64,000 nucleotides of DNA from CAIUGU01 sp965279735 (GTDB lineage Bacteria > Pseudomonadota > Gammaproteobacteria > Steroidobacterales > Steroidobacteraceae): positions 1,302,001 to 1,366,000 of the forward strand of contig OZ257260.1 in NCBI GenBank assembly GCA_965279735.1. The letters are read 5' to 3'. Of this stretch, positions 16,299 through 24,640 are shown piece by piece. Under the pieces are notes generated by a model that saw only the letters and a list, made by a program, of their open reading frames with translations, was not told the origin of the DNA and did no database searches. The stretch's first letter is position 1, and each line of letters begins with the position of its first letter. A program made the translations under genes and the position numbers.

Positions 16299-17621
16299 GT
16301 GAATCTGCCCATTCTGAACTGGTCGAGCCTGTCGGTCGCTGAGCGCCGCACTGCGCTCCAGCGGCCTACCCTTCGGGGCAGCGAAGAGCTGCTGGGCCGA
16401 GTGAGCACTATCGTCAACGAAGTGCGAAGCGGTGGCGACGCAGTGCTCAGGCGTTACACGCGCGAACTGGACGGCGCTGAGATCGAACACTTCGCTGTCT
16501 CGGCGGCAGAGTTCGCGGCGGCCGAAAAGCTGTTGTCGAAGGAGCAGCGTGAGGCCCTCGATCGCGCCATCAGCAATGTCACGAAGTTTCACGAAGCACA
16601 GGTGTCTCCGCCGCTCAGCCTCGAGACTTCGCCAGGTGTCGTATGCGAAAGGCATACCCGCCCGATTGATGCGGTAGGTTTGTATGTCCCCGCAGGGACT
16701 GCTCCCCTGCCCTCTGCCGCCATCATGCTTGCGGTGCCTGCGCGTATTGCTGGCTGCCCGGTGCGGGTGCTGTGCACTCCCCCGCAACGCGATGGCCGGG
16801 CGGATCCGGCTGTGCTGGTCGTGGCGCGTCAATGCGGTGTGGAGCAAGTGTTCAAGGCCGGTGGTGCTCAGGCGATTGCAGCCATGGCCTACGGGACCGA
16901 ATCCATTCCCAAGGTCGACAAGATCTTCGGTCCCGGCAGTGCGTGGGTGACTGCCGCGAAGCAACTGGTCGGCAACGATCCCGCTGGCGCAGCGCTCGAT
17001 CTGCCGGCCGGACCTTCGGAAGTGCTCGTCATCGCCGATGACACCGCGAGACCCGAATTTGTCGCGGCGGATCTGCTTGCGCAAGCGGAGCACAGCGGCG
17101 ACGCGCAGGTTGTCCTGGTGACGACATCCAGGACACTGGCTGAAGCGGTGATCATCGAGCTCGGGAAGCAGATGTCGCGGTTGTCCCGCATCAGCACGCT
17201 GAATCAGGCCATCCACAATACCCGGATCATTCTGGTCACGACGCTCGATGAGGCATTCGCAGTCAGCAACAGCTATGCACCGGAACACCTGATCGTGCAG
17301 ACGCGCGAACCGCGCAGCTGGCTGCCACGGATTCGCAATGCAGGCTCCGTTTTCCTGGGTTCATGGACACCCGAAACCATGGGTGACTATTGCAGCGGCA
17401 CCAACCACGTCCTGCCGACATACGGGTTTGCGCGCGCCTACAGCGGACTCTCCCTGAATGATTTCCTGAAGCGGATCACCGTGCAGGAACTGAGTGCAGC
17501 GGGCCTCAAGGATCTGGGGCCGACAGCCGTCAGCATCGCAGGCCTTGAAGGCCTGGATGCGCATGCCAACGCGGTCACCATCCGCCTCGACTATCTGTCC
17601 CGGTCTGGAAATGCAGCATGA
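16299..17621 (+). CDS. hisD: Histidinol dehydrogenase
   Basis: The enzyme is a zinc- and NAD-dependent dehydrogenase that oxidises histidinol twice to histidine. ALDLPAGPSEVLVIAD, LAQAEHSGDAQ (zinc and substrate ligands) and YAPEHLIV are visible. I prefer GTG 16299, giving MNLPILNWSSL as in relatives (440 residues); GTG 16281 would add six residues. The stop overlaps the hisC ATG (ATGA). Confidence 0.95.
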   Translation: MNLPILNWSSLSVAERRTALQRPTLRGSEELLGRVSTIVNEVRSGGDAVLRRYTRELDGAEIEHFAVSAAEFAAAEKLLSKEQREALDRAISNVTKFHEAQVSPPLSLETSPGVVCERHTRPIDAVGLYVPAGTAPLPSAAIMLAVPARIAGCPVRVLCTPPQRDGRADPAVLVVARQCGVEQVFKAGGAQAIAAMAYGTESIPKVDKIFGPGSAWVTAAKQLVGNDPAGAALDLPAGPSEVLVIADDTARPEFVAADLLAQAEHSGDAQVVLVTTSRTLAEAVIIELGKQMSRLSRISTLNQAIHNTRIILVTTLDEAFAVSNSYAPEHLIVQTREPRSWLPRIRNAGSVFLGSWTPETMGDYCSGTNHVLPTYGFARAYSGLSLNDFLKRITVQELSAAGLKDLGPTAVSIAGLEGLDAHANAVTIRLDYLSRSGNAA

Positions 17622-18691
17622 GCAGCGTCCTGAATCTCGCCCGTCCCGATATCCTGACGCTGCAGCCCTACCAGCATGCGCCGTGGTTGCCATCGCTGGA
17701 ACGCCTGCACGCAAACGAAATGCCCTGGCGCGCGTCCGGCGATGAATCGCGGGCAGGCCTCAATCGCTATCCTGAGCCACAACCTCCGGAGCTGATCGCC
17801 CGCCTGGCAGAGCTGTACGGCGTCACCGGGCAGCAGGTTCTCGCGGGCCGGGGCAGCGATGAAGCCATCGATCTCCTGGTGCGGGCTTTCTGCCGCGCCG
17901 GGCAGGACAGCGTCATTCTGTGTCCGCCTACCTTCGGCATGTACAAGGTGGCTGCAAAAATCCAGGGCGCGGGCGTCATCGAAGTCCCGTTGGTGAAGGA
18001 GAAGGATTTCGCACTCGATCTCGCGGGCGTTCTGGCGGCGTGGAATCGCAGCGTAAAAATCATTTTTCTCTGTTCGCCGAATAATCCTACCGGCAACCTT
18101 CTCGATGCCGGCGAAGTCGAGCGCCTCTGCATCGAGCTTGACGGCAAGGCGCTCATCGCGGTCGATGAAGCGTATGTGGAATTTGCAGATACGCACGGTT
18201 TGACGCCGCTGCTGTCCCGGTACCCGAATCTGGTGATCTTCCGCACGCTGTCCAAGGCTTATGCTCTGGCCGGTGCGCGCTGTGGCGCCCTGCTTGCTCA
18301 CTCTGAAATCGTGGGCCTGTTGCACAGGATCATTCCTCCCTATGCATTGCCGGCGCCCACCGTCGAAGCCGTACTCAGGCTCACGAGCCCGGCCAGTCGC
18401 TCGGACGCAGCGGGGCACATCGCAACGCTGATGCTGGAGCGGGAAAAATTGCGGGCGGGTCTCAAGGATCTGCCGCTGATCTCCCGTGTCTGGCCGAGCG
18501 ATGCGAATTTCCTGCTCGTTGAATGCACAAACGCGGATCGGGTGCTCGAAGCGGTCAAGTCCGTTCGCCTGATCATCCGGGATCAGCGTGCACAAGCATC
18601 GCTGCCGAACTGCCTCAGGATTTCCGTCGGGACGCCGGAGCAAAATCAACGTCTGCTGGCGGCTATTGCTGCCGCAGGAGCTGCGCGATGA
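17618..18691 (+). CDS. hisC: Histidinol-phosphate aminotransferase
   Basis: This is a 357-residue fold-type I PLP enzyme. LNRYPEPQPPEL binds substrate, CSPNNPTGN is the conserved Asn-Pro loop, and the PLP lysine is in FRTLSKAYALAGARCG. It is translationally coupled to hisD and hisB through four-base ATGA overlaps at both ends. Confidence 0.95.
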   Translation: MSSVLNLARPDILTLQPYQHAPWLPSLERLHANEMPWRASGDESRAGLNRYPEPQPPELIARLAELYGVTGQQVLAGRGSDEAIDLLVRAFCRAGQDSVILCPPTFGMYKVAAKIQGAGVIEVPLVKEKDFALDLAGVLAAWNRSVKIIFLCSPNNPTGNLLDAGEVERLCIELDGKALIAVDEAYVEFADTHGLTPLLSRYPNLVIFRTLSKAYALAGARCGALLAHSEIVGLLHRIIPPYALPAPTVEAVLRLTSPASRSDAAGHIATLMLEREKLRAGLKDLPLISRVWPSDANFLLVECTNADRVLEAVKSVRLIIRDQRAQASLPNCLRISVGTPEQNQRLLAAIAAAGAAR

Positions 18692-19779
18692 CGGCGCTGA
18701 AGCACGTTCTTTTCATCGATCGCGATGGCACGCTCATCGAAGAACCGCCGGATGAGCAGATCGACAGCCTGCAGAAACTGCGCTTGTTGCCGGGAGTGAT
18801 CCCCGCGTTGCTGCGCCTGCGGGACGCGGGTTATACATTTGTGCTCGTCAGCAACCAGGATGGTCTAGGCACCGACCGGTTTCCGGAAGCCAGTTTCCGC
18901 GAGCCGCAGGATTTCCTGCGCGAGCTGCTCGCCTCGCAGGGCATCGTGTTTGAAGCCGAATTTTTCTGTCCCCATTTCCCGACGGATGGGTGCGATTGCC
19001 GCAAGCCGAAGACTGGGCTGCTCGATACCTGGCTGAATAGCAACGTGATCGATCCGGCCTTGAGCTTCGTCATCGGCGATCGGGAAACCGATCTGCAACT
19101 CGCGGTGAATCTGGGGCTCGGTGGCATTCGTGTCGCAGGCAAAGGCCATTCAGCGGGCGATGCGGGCGAACCATGGGCAGCGATTGCAGCGAGACTGGCG
19201 ACGTCGGTGCGGACAGCACATGTTGTTCGCAAGACGAAGGAAACAGACATTGTCGTCGACATCAACCTCGACCGGGAAAGCCCGATCCACATCACGACGG
19301 GTCTCGGGTTCTTCGACCACATGATCGAGCAGATTGCGCGGCATGGTGGTTTCGCACTCGACCTCACCTGCAAAGGCGATCTCGAGATCGACGAACACCA
19401 TACCGTCGAGGACTGCGCACTCGCCCTCGGAACGGCGTTACGGCAGGCGCTTGGTGACAAACGGGGCATTGGTCGATTCGGCTTCCTGCTGCCCATGGAT
19501 GAAACCCAGGCGCAGATCGCCATCGACCTGTCCGGTCGCGCGTACTTCGTTTTTGAAGGCAAGTTCAATCGCGAACAGGTAGGCCAGCTGCCGACCGAAC
19601 TCGTGCCGCATTTCTTCCGGTCGCTGGCCGATAGCCTGGGAGCCGCGATTCACATCAAGGTGACAGGCGAGAACTCGCATCACATGGTGGAAGCGTGCTT
19701 CAAGGGTGTGGGCCGTGCATTGCGCCAGGCCGTCCGCATCGAGGGCACCGAGTTGCCGAGCAGCAAGGGCGTGCTGTGA
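18688..19779 (+). CDS. hisB: Bifunctional histidinol-phosphatase / imidazoleglycerol-phosphate dehydratase
   Basis: The 363-residue fusion performs steps 6 and 8 of the pathway. The N-terminal HAD phosphatase has the nucleophile motif FIDRDGTLIEE, a zinc loop CPHFPTDGCDC and GDRETDLQ. The C-terminal dehydratase (from about residue 175) has two metal-binding histidine motifs, EIDEHHTVEDCAL and GENSHHMVEA. The start ATG 18688 overlaps the hisC stop; the upstream open frame is inside hisC. Confidence 0.96.
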   Translation: MTALKHVLFIDRDGTLIEEPPDEQIDSLQKLRLLPGVIPALLRLRDAGYTFVLVSNQDGLGTDRFPEASFREPQDFLRELLASQGIVFEAEFFCPHFPTDGCDCRKPKTGLLDTWLNSNVIDPALSFVIGDRETDLQLAVNLGLGGIRVAGKGHSAGDAGEPWAAIAARLATSVRTAHVVRKTKETDIVVDINLDRESPIHITTGLGFFDHMIEQIARHGGFALDLTCKGDLEIDEHHTVEDCALALGTALRQALGDKRGIGRFGFLLPMDETQAQIAIDLSGRAYFVFEGKFNREQVGQLPTELVPHFFRSLADSLGAAIHIKVTGENSHHMVEACFKGVGRALRQAVRIEGTELPSSKGVL

Positions 19780-20372
19780 AGAATCGTCTTGCTATCATCG
19801 ACAGCGGCGGTGCGAACATCGCCTCTCTGCAGTTCGCGATCGAACGCCTGGGAGTCGAGGCCAGCCTGACGACTGATCCCGCGGTCCTCATGTCCGCGAC
19901 ACATGTGATTCTGCCTGGAGTCGGTGCCGCCGCCGATTGCATGGCGCGACTCGAGTCGCTGCAACTGGCCGATACGATCAGGGCATTGCGCCAACCGCTG
20001 CTCGGCATCTGTGTCGGTATGCAGTTGCTGTTTGATGCGTCTGACGAAGGCAACGTCGCATGCCTCGGCATGTTTCCGGGTCGCGTACAGCGGTTCCCGG
20101 ATCGCCCAGGTCTGCCTGTTCCGCACATGGGCTGGAACCAGATCAAGGCAACGCGTCCTACGCCACTGCTCGAAGGGCTGGGCGCGGACGACTACGTCTA
20201 CTTCGTCCACAGCTATGCCGCACCCATCGGCAACGACACGCTGGCGACGACAGACTATGGCCATGCCTTTTCCGCTGCCGTCCAGCGCGAGAATGTATTC
20301 GGCGTGCAGTTCCATCCGGAACGCAGTGCCCGCGCCGGGGCAACGATCCTCGGCAACTTCCTGAAGCTCTGA
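19776..20372 (+). CDS. hisH: Imidazole glycerol phosphate synthase, glutaminase subunit
   Basis: The 198-residue class I glutamine amidotransferase releases ammonia for HisF. The nucleophile is C79 in LGICVGMQLLF, and His/Glu are in GVQFHPERSA. It starts at GTG 19776, overlapping the hisB stop by four bases. A gap of 39 bp separates it from hisA. Confidence 0.95.
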   Translation: MKNRLAIIDSGGANIASLQFAIERLGVEASLTTDPAVLMSATHVILPGVGAAADCMARLESLQLADTIRALRQPLLGICVGMQLLFDASDEGNVACLGMFPGRVQRFPDRPGLPVPHMGWNQIKATRPTPLLEGLGADDYVYFVHSYAAPIGNDTLATTDYGHAFSAAVQRENVFGVQFHPERSARAGATILGNFLKL

Positions 20373-20411
20373 CGCGCAGGACCCTCACCCAATGCTCCGG
20401 GAACGAATGAA

Positions 20412-21170
20412 GTGGAACTGATCCCCGCCATCGACCTGAAGGACGGCCGCTGCGTGCGACTGTTCCAGGGTGATTTCGCCGCAGAGACCGTTTACGCAAA
20501 CGATCCGGAAGTCATTCTGGAGCGCTACCTCGCATTCGGTGCGGCACGGATTCACATCGTCGATCTCGATGGGGCCCGTGATGGCGCGCAGGCGAATCGT
20601 GCTGCCATCCTGAAAATGGCCCGTCGCAAGGTAGCGAAGCTGCAGGTCGGTGGCGGACTGCGAACCTACGAACGCGTGCGTCTACTGCTGGATGCCGGCG
20701 TCGATCGAGCCGTGATCGGCAGCGTTGCGGCAACCACACCTGCCGAAGTGATCCGCTGGTTCAGGCTTGTCGATCCGGATCAACTCGTGCTTGCGTTCGA
20801 TGTCCGCATGGATGCCGGCGGCACACCGCGCCTGACGACTCACGGTTGGTTGCAGCAGTCGGAAACATCGCTGTGGTCAGCCGTCGAGCAATACCTGCCG
20901 GCAGGATTGCGCCATGTGCTGTGCACCGATATCTCGCGGGATGGCGCGTTGACCGGCCCGAATACCGATCTGTACAGCGACGCCGTGCGCCGCTTTCCGC
21001 AAGTGCAGTGGCAAGCATCGGGCGGTGTTGCCAACGCCGGTGACTTGCATGCATTGCGTGCGTGCGGTGCAGCCGCGGCGATCAGCGGCAAGGCGCTTCT
21101 CGAAAACCGCATCAGTCCTCTGGAGCTCAAGCCATTCTTGCCAAACGCATCATCCCCTGCCTCGACGTAA
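20412..21170 (+). CDS. hisA: Phosphoribosylformimino-5-aminoimidazole carboxamide ribotide isomerase
   Basis: The 252-residue TIM-barrel isomerase starts at GTG 20412. ELIPAIDLKDGRCVRLFQG carries the first catalytic Asp, and QVGGGLRTYE and TDISRDGALTGPNTDLY carry phosphate-binding and second Asp motifs. Its 3' end overlaps hisF by 37 bp. Confidence 0.95.
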   Translation: MELIPAIDLKDGRCVRLFQGDFAAETVYANDPEVILERYLAFGAARIHIVDLDGARDGAQANRAAILKMARRKVAKLQVGGGLRTYERVRLLLDAGVDRAVIGSVAATTPAEVIRWFRLVDPDQLVLAFDVRMDAGGTPRLTTHGWLQQSETSLWSAVEQYLPAGLRHVLCTDISRDGALTGPNTDLYSDAVRRFPQVQWQASGGVANAGDLHALRACGAAAAISGKALLENRISPLELKPFLPNASSPAST

Positions 21171-21901
21171 GGGACGGGCAGGTCGTCAAGGGCGTCCGTT
21201 TCCGCGACCATCGGGTCGTGGGCGATATCCTCGAGCTTGCCGCGCGCTATCGCGAGGAAGGGGCGGACGAACTCGTGTTCTATGACATCACCGCGAGTCC
21301 CGACGGTCGCTCGGTCGATCGCAGCTGGGTGCGACGCGTTGCGAAGCTGCTCGATATTCCGTTCTGCGTCGCAGGCGGCATTCGCAGTGTCGCGGATGCC
21401 GAGCAGGTCCTGGGTGAAGGTGCCGAGAAGATCTCGGTGAACTCCCCTGCCCTTGCCGATCCCGACCTGATCAATCGCCTGAGTGCGCGGTTCGGCGCCC
21501 AGTGTGTCGTTGTCGGCATCGACAGCCAGACTGCCGACGGCGATTTTCTCGTCTATCAATTCACGGGTGACCCGACCCGCACGCGCAATACTGCGCGGCG
21601 GACAGTGGAATGGGTGCAGGAAGTGCAGCAGCGAGGCGCAGGTGAAATCGTCCTGAACTGCATGGCGAGCGATGGCGTCAGGCATGGGTACGATCTGCCC
21701 CAGCTCGCTGCGGTGCGCGCCGTGTGTTCGGTGCCGTTGATCGCATCCGGCGGGGCCGGCACCCCCGAACATTTCGCCGCGGTGTTCAATTCCGCAGCAG
21801 TGGATGGAGCTCTCGCGGCCAGTGTGTTCCACACGGGCGCGATCGCGATCCCGGATCTGAAACGTTACCTTCGGGCTGAAAACATCGAGGTCAGGCCATG
21901 A
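21134..21901 (+). CDS. hisF: Imidazole glycerol phosphate synthase, cyclase subunit (apparent ATT start)
   Basis: The 255-residue TIM barrel uses ammonia from HisH to form imidazole glycerol phosphate. LAKRIIPCLDVRDGQVVKG and the second Asp region (LNCMASDGVRHGYD) are standard. There is no ATG, GTG or TTG at the family start. The only canonical start in frame is ATG 21062, 24 codons upstream, which would add residues not expected in HisF. An ATT at 21134 aligns exactly with the family initiator Met and has GGAG eight bases upstream, so I infer AUU initiation. The gene overlaps hisI by ATGA. Confidence 0.88.
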   Translation: MLAKRIIPCLDVRDGQVVKGVRFRDHRVVGDILELAARYREEGADELVFYDITASPDGRSVDRSWVRRVAKLLDIPFCVAGGIRSVADAEQVLGEGAEKISVNSPALADPDLINRLSARFGAQCVVVGIDSQTADGDFLVYQFTGDPTRTRNTARRTVEWVQEVQQRGAGEIVLNCMASDGVRHGYDLPQLAAVRAVCSVPLIASGGAGTPEHFAAVFNSAAVDGALAASVFHTGAIAIPDLKRYLRAENIEVRP

Positions 21902-22527
21902 CAGCGGAACAGTTGCGTCATCTCGACTGGAAGAAAGGCGGCGGCATGTTGCCAGTGGTCGTCCAGCACGCGAACAGCGGCCAGATCCTGATGATGGCTT
22001 ACATGAATGAGGAAGCGCTGCGCACCACGTTGTCGCTTGGTCGCGTGACCTTCTTCAGTCGCACCAAGCAGCGGCTGTGGACGAAGGGTGAAGGTTCAGG
22101 TCACTTCCTGAAATTCATCAGCGCGACGGCGGACTGCGACAACGACTCGTTGCTGATCCTGGCGGAGCCGGTGGGGCCTACCTGTCATCTGGGAACGCAG
22201 AGCTGCTTCGGCGACGAAGTGGGCCCCGTCTCATCGCGTCTGGCCTTTCTCGGCGACCTCGAAGCGGTCATTGCGCAGCGTATTGCCGATCAGCCTGAAG
22301 GCAGCTACACGGCCCGCATCTGGTCGCAGGGACCAACACGCATTGCGCAGAAGGTCGGTGAGGAAGGCGTTGAAGTCGCACTGGCAGCCGTCACGCAGGA
22401 AGATGACCGCCTGATCGGCGAATCTGCGGACCTGCTGTTCCACCTGACACTGCTGCTCAAGAGCCGCGACCTGTCTCTTGCGCAGGTCGTGACGGAGCTG
22501 CAGCAGCGCCACGCCGCCAGAAAATAG
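21898..22527 (+). CDS. hisI: Bifunctional phosphoribosyl-AMP cyclohydrolase / phosphoribosyl-ATP pyrophosphatase
   Basis: The 209-residue fusion performs steps 2 and 3. The N-terminal HisI part shows MAYMNEEALRTTL, and the zinc ligands are ATADCDNDSLL and GPTCHLGTQSCF. The C-terminal HisE-like part contains KVGEEGVEVALAAV and ESADLLFHLTLLL. It ends the his operon; the convergent EF-hand gene ends 22 bp away and no clear terminator lies between. Confidence 0.95.
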   Translation: MTAEQLRHLDWKKGGGMLPVVVQHANSGQILMMAYMNEEALRTTLSLGRVTFFSRTKQRLWTKGEGSGHFLKFISATADCDNDSLLILAEPVGPTCHLGTQSCFGDEVGPVSSRLAFLGDLEAVIAQRIADQPEGSYTARIWSQGPTRIAQKVGEEGVEVALAAVTQEDDRLIGESADLLFHLTLLLKSRDLSLAQVVTELQQRHAARK

Positions 22528-22549
22528 CCTGGAGTTACCTGGACCTGCG

Positions 22550-22807
22550 TTACAGCGGAAACCGCGGCGGCGGTCGCGGGCCGAGAAAGCGGATGAACTC
22601 CCGCTTGCTGATCACCCCGTCGCCATCGCTGTCGTAGGTACTGAACGAGAGGCGCAGGCGGGGATCTTCACGCGCCTCTTCCTTGTCGATCTTCTGGTTG
22701 CCGTCGACGTCGAGGGCTTCGAAGGTTGACTGGTTGCCCTGCCCGAACTGTCCCCAGGCGGCCATTGGCAGGGCAATGCTGAACAGCAGACCGATCATTT
22801 TCTTCAC
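22550..22807 (-). CDS. Exported EF-hand calcium-binding protein
   Basis: The 85-residue protein has an N-terminal signal peptide (MKKMIGLLFSIALPMAAWGQ) and two EF-hand loops, DVDGNQKIDKEE and DSDGDGVISKRE. Both have Asp/Asn at positions 1, 3 and 5 and Glu at 12. The start is GTG 22807, six bases after GGAGG; ATG 22798 is an alternative. The C-terminus is proline-rich (GPRPPPRFPL). It would bind calcium in the periplasm or outside the cell; the partner is unknown. Confidence 0.82.
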   Translation of the reverse strand: MKKMIGLLFSIALPMAAWGQFGQGNQSTFEALDVDGNQKIDKEEAREDPRLRLSFSTYDSDGDGVISKREFIRFLGPRPPPRFPL

Positions 22808-22853
22808 GTCACACCTCCACATCCCCGCCCGCATGCTGGCCTGACTGCCGGTC

Positions 22854-24548
22854 TCACGGGTTGTCAGGCAAGGGTTCGCCAAGCTGTTCGCGATAGGTAT
22901 CGCGGTAAAGCCGCACCAGCCGGGCGCGCAATTCTTCCACACTATCGGCAGAAATGTCGGCCGAGCTGCCAGCCCAGCTGAGCTCATGGGGCGAGCCTGC
23001 AGGCTGAGTGGTTCTTTCCACACCGTCCAGGGTGGCGTAACCCGGCAGTCCGAACTTTCGATCCAGCGTTCTCACCGCTGCACTGTAGGGCGCCGGAGTG
23101 TCTGCAGCCTTTGCAGTGTCGTCGAACAGAGGCCGGTAAGTCTGTGGCCGCCTGCGGTTCACCGCATCTGCCTCACCCTGGGCAATGATCTGCGTTGCCT
23201 GTCGCCACTCCGAGTCCGGCGCGTAGCGTTCAAGGAAAGGTCTGGTCACTCGCAATTGTGCAAATTCGATTTCAGCTTTCCAGGCCGCGAATGCAAACGC
23301 GATGTTGTCCTGAATGGCATCCGGCTGGCCCACGAAGCTGTACTTGCGTTCGGTACCGAATACTTCAAGCACCTTGCCTCCCGGTGCTGATTGCGATTCT
23401 CCCTCTGCGTCAGGGCTTCCGAGTGCAGCCCGGAATTCCTCGGGCCAGCCGACAAAGCTGTATTTCCGCTCGGGATCGTAGGACTCGAGGATGGCGGGAG
23501 AAATGAGGTCAGCCCGGATGTGCGCATACCACGCAAGCGCGAGCAGGAAGTCTGCAAGCGTTGTTGCACGGACATTGGTGATCGCAGCAGTTTCATCCTC
23601 ACCGAACAGTTCGGGTCGCGTAGGCCAGATCACCATTTCCCCGCCTGCAATGCGGCCCGAACCGTAGCGCAGTGCTTTCACGTACGTCTCCGGAAACCGG
23701 TCGGGTACGCCAAATGCATCGCGCACCTTGTTGACCCAGGTGATATCGCGCTGCTTCGCGTTGCCCAGCGAGCGCAGCGTGTTGCGCAGCTTGCTCTTCG
23801 TCTGGTAGTCCCTGTAGTCATACACGTTGACCAACGACTCGAGGCCAAAGGCGGATTCCTGGCCACAGCAGAATCCCTCGGCCAGCAGGTTCTCGGTTGC
23901 CATCACGACTCGCTGCCCAAGGGCGGTCGTGGAGTAAGTCGGCCAGCCGAGCTCAAGCGCAGGGGATGCGGTGATCATGAATCCGCCTGCAAACTCACCT
24001 AACCGGCCGTAGGCTCCGGTGGCATCCGAAGCGCAGCGCGGAACAGCAGCAGACACGAAAACGCGCAGATGAGGTTCGATGATTGCGGGAGGCGGGATTT
24101 GCTCACCGTCAGCGGAAATCCTCACCGGCTCAAGGACGACAGCGATCGGGCCTGCGTAGCGGACGGATCGGTTCACGTTACGGCCCGCCCGCAATTCGTC
24201 GGCAGCGATCCTGCCCTGTTCCAGATCCTCTGCCAGACGATGGGCCATGAGGGTGCTGGCCCGGATCATGGCGAGCACGAGGTCCTTCCTGACAGGACTA
24301 CCCGTCCCGCATGCCAGAAGCTGGTTGATCCACGGCGTATTGGTTGTATCGGCGAGAGCGAGGAAGCGGATTGCCACGACGATTGGCGCCTTGGCCTCGT
24401 TGTACATCAACTGGGCTTCACGCTGATTGCGAACCGGGGATGGGAACTCGAAGGGTCCCCAAGGCGTCGTTTCGGTGGCTGCAAGAACGGGTGGGCCCGC
24501 CAGGAACAGCAGGGACGCGAATGCAGCCGCAACACTGCACCGGTTCAC
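22854..24548 (-). CDS. Unrecognised exported 564-residue protein with an internal duplication
   Basis: I do not recognise the family. The first 23 residues (RCSVAAAFASLLFLAGPPVLA) are a signal peptide, and the rest is soluble. It contains several cysteines (LLACGTG, PRCAS, FCCGQES), which may form disulphides. A short duplication is visible: DPERKYSFVGWPEEF and TERKYSFVGQPDAI are about 40 residues apart. The start is GTG 24548. It is transcribed in the same direction as lysC-lysA, whose stop lies 92 bp upstream, and ahead of the EF-hand gene, but a common function is not apparent. Confidence 0.75.
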   Translation of the reverse strand: MNRCSVAAAFASLLFLAGPPVLAATETTPWGPFEFPSPVRNQREAQLMYNEAKAPIVVAIRFLALADTTNTPWINQLLACGTGSPVRKDLVLAMIRASTLMAHRLAEDLEQGRIAADELRAGRNVNRSVRYAGPIAVVLEPVRISADGEQIPPPAIIEPHLRVFVSAAVPRCASDATGAYGRLGEFAGGFMITASPALELGWPTYSTTALGQRVVMATENLLAEGFCCGQESAFGLESLVNVYDYRDYQTKSKLRNTLRSLGNAKQRDITWVNKVRDAFGVPDRFPETYVKALRYGSGRIAGGEMVIWPTRPELFGEDETAAITNVRATTLADFLLALAWYAHIRADLISPAILESYDPERKYSFVGWPEEFRAALGSPDAEGESQSAPGGKVLEVFGTERKYSFVGQPDAIQDNIAFAFAAWKAEIEFAQLRVTRPFLERYAPDSEWRQATQIIAQGEADAVNRRRPQTYRPLFDDTAKAADTPAPYSAAVRTLDRKFGLPGYATLDGVERTTQPAGSPHELSWAGSSADISADSVEELRARLVRLYRDTYREQLGEPLPDNP

Positions 24549-24640
24549 GAACTCGCGAATGGCCCCCTCCTTCCCGCCAGCTCCTGCTTCAGCAGTTCAT
24601 ACGCCGTTGCCCGGGGCGAAGCAACCGGCTCCAGGCAGCG

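Noticed and set aside
15783..17288. Minus-strand open frame of 501 codons over hisG and hisD
   Set aside because: It is the antisense shadow of hisG-hisD; both sense genes have intact catalytic motifs.
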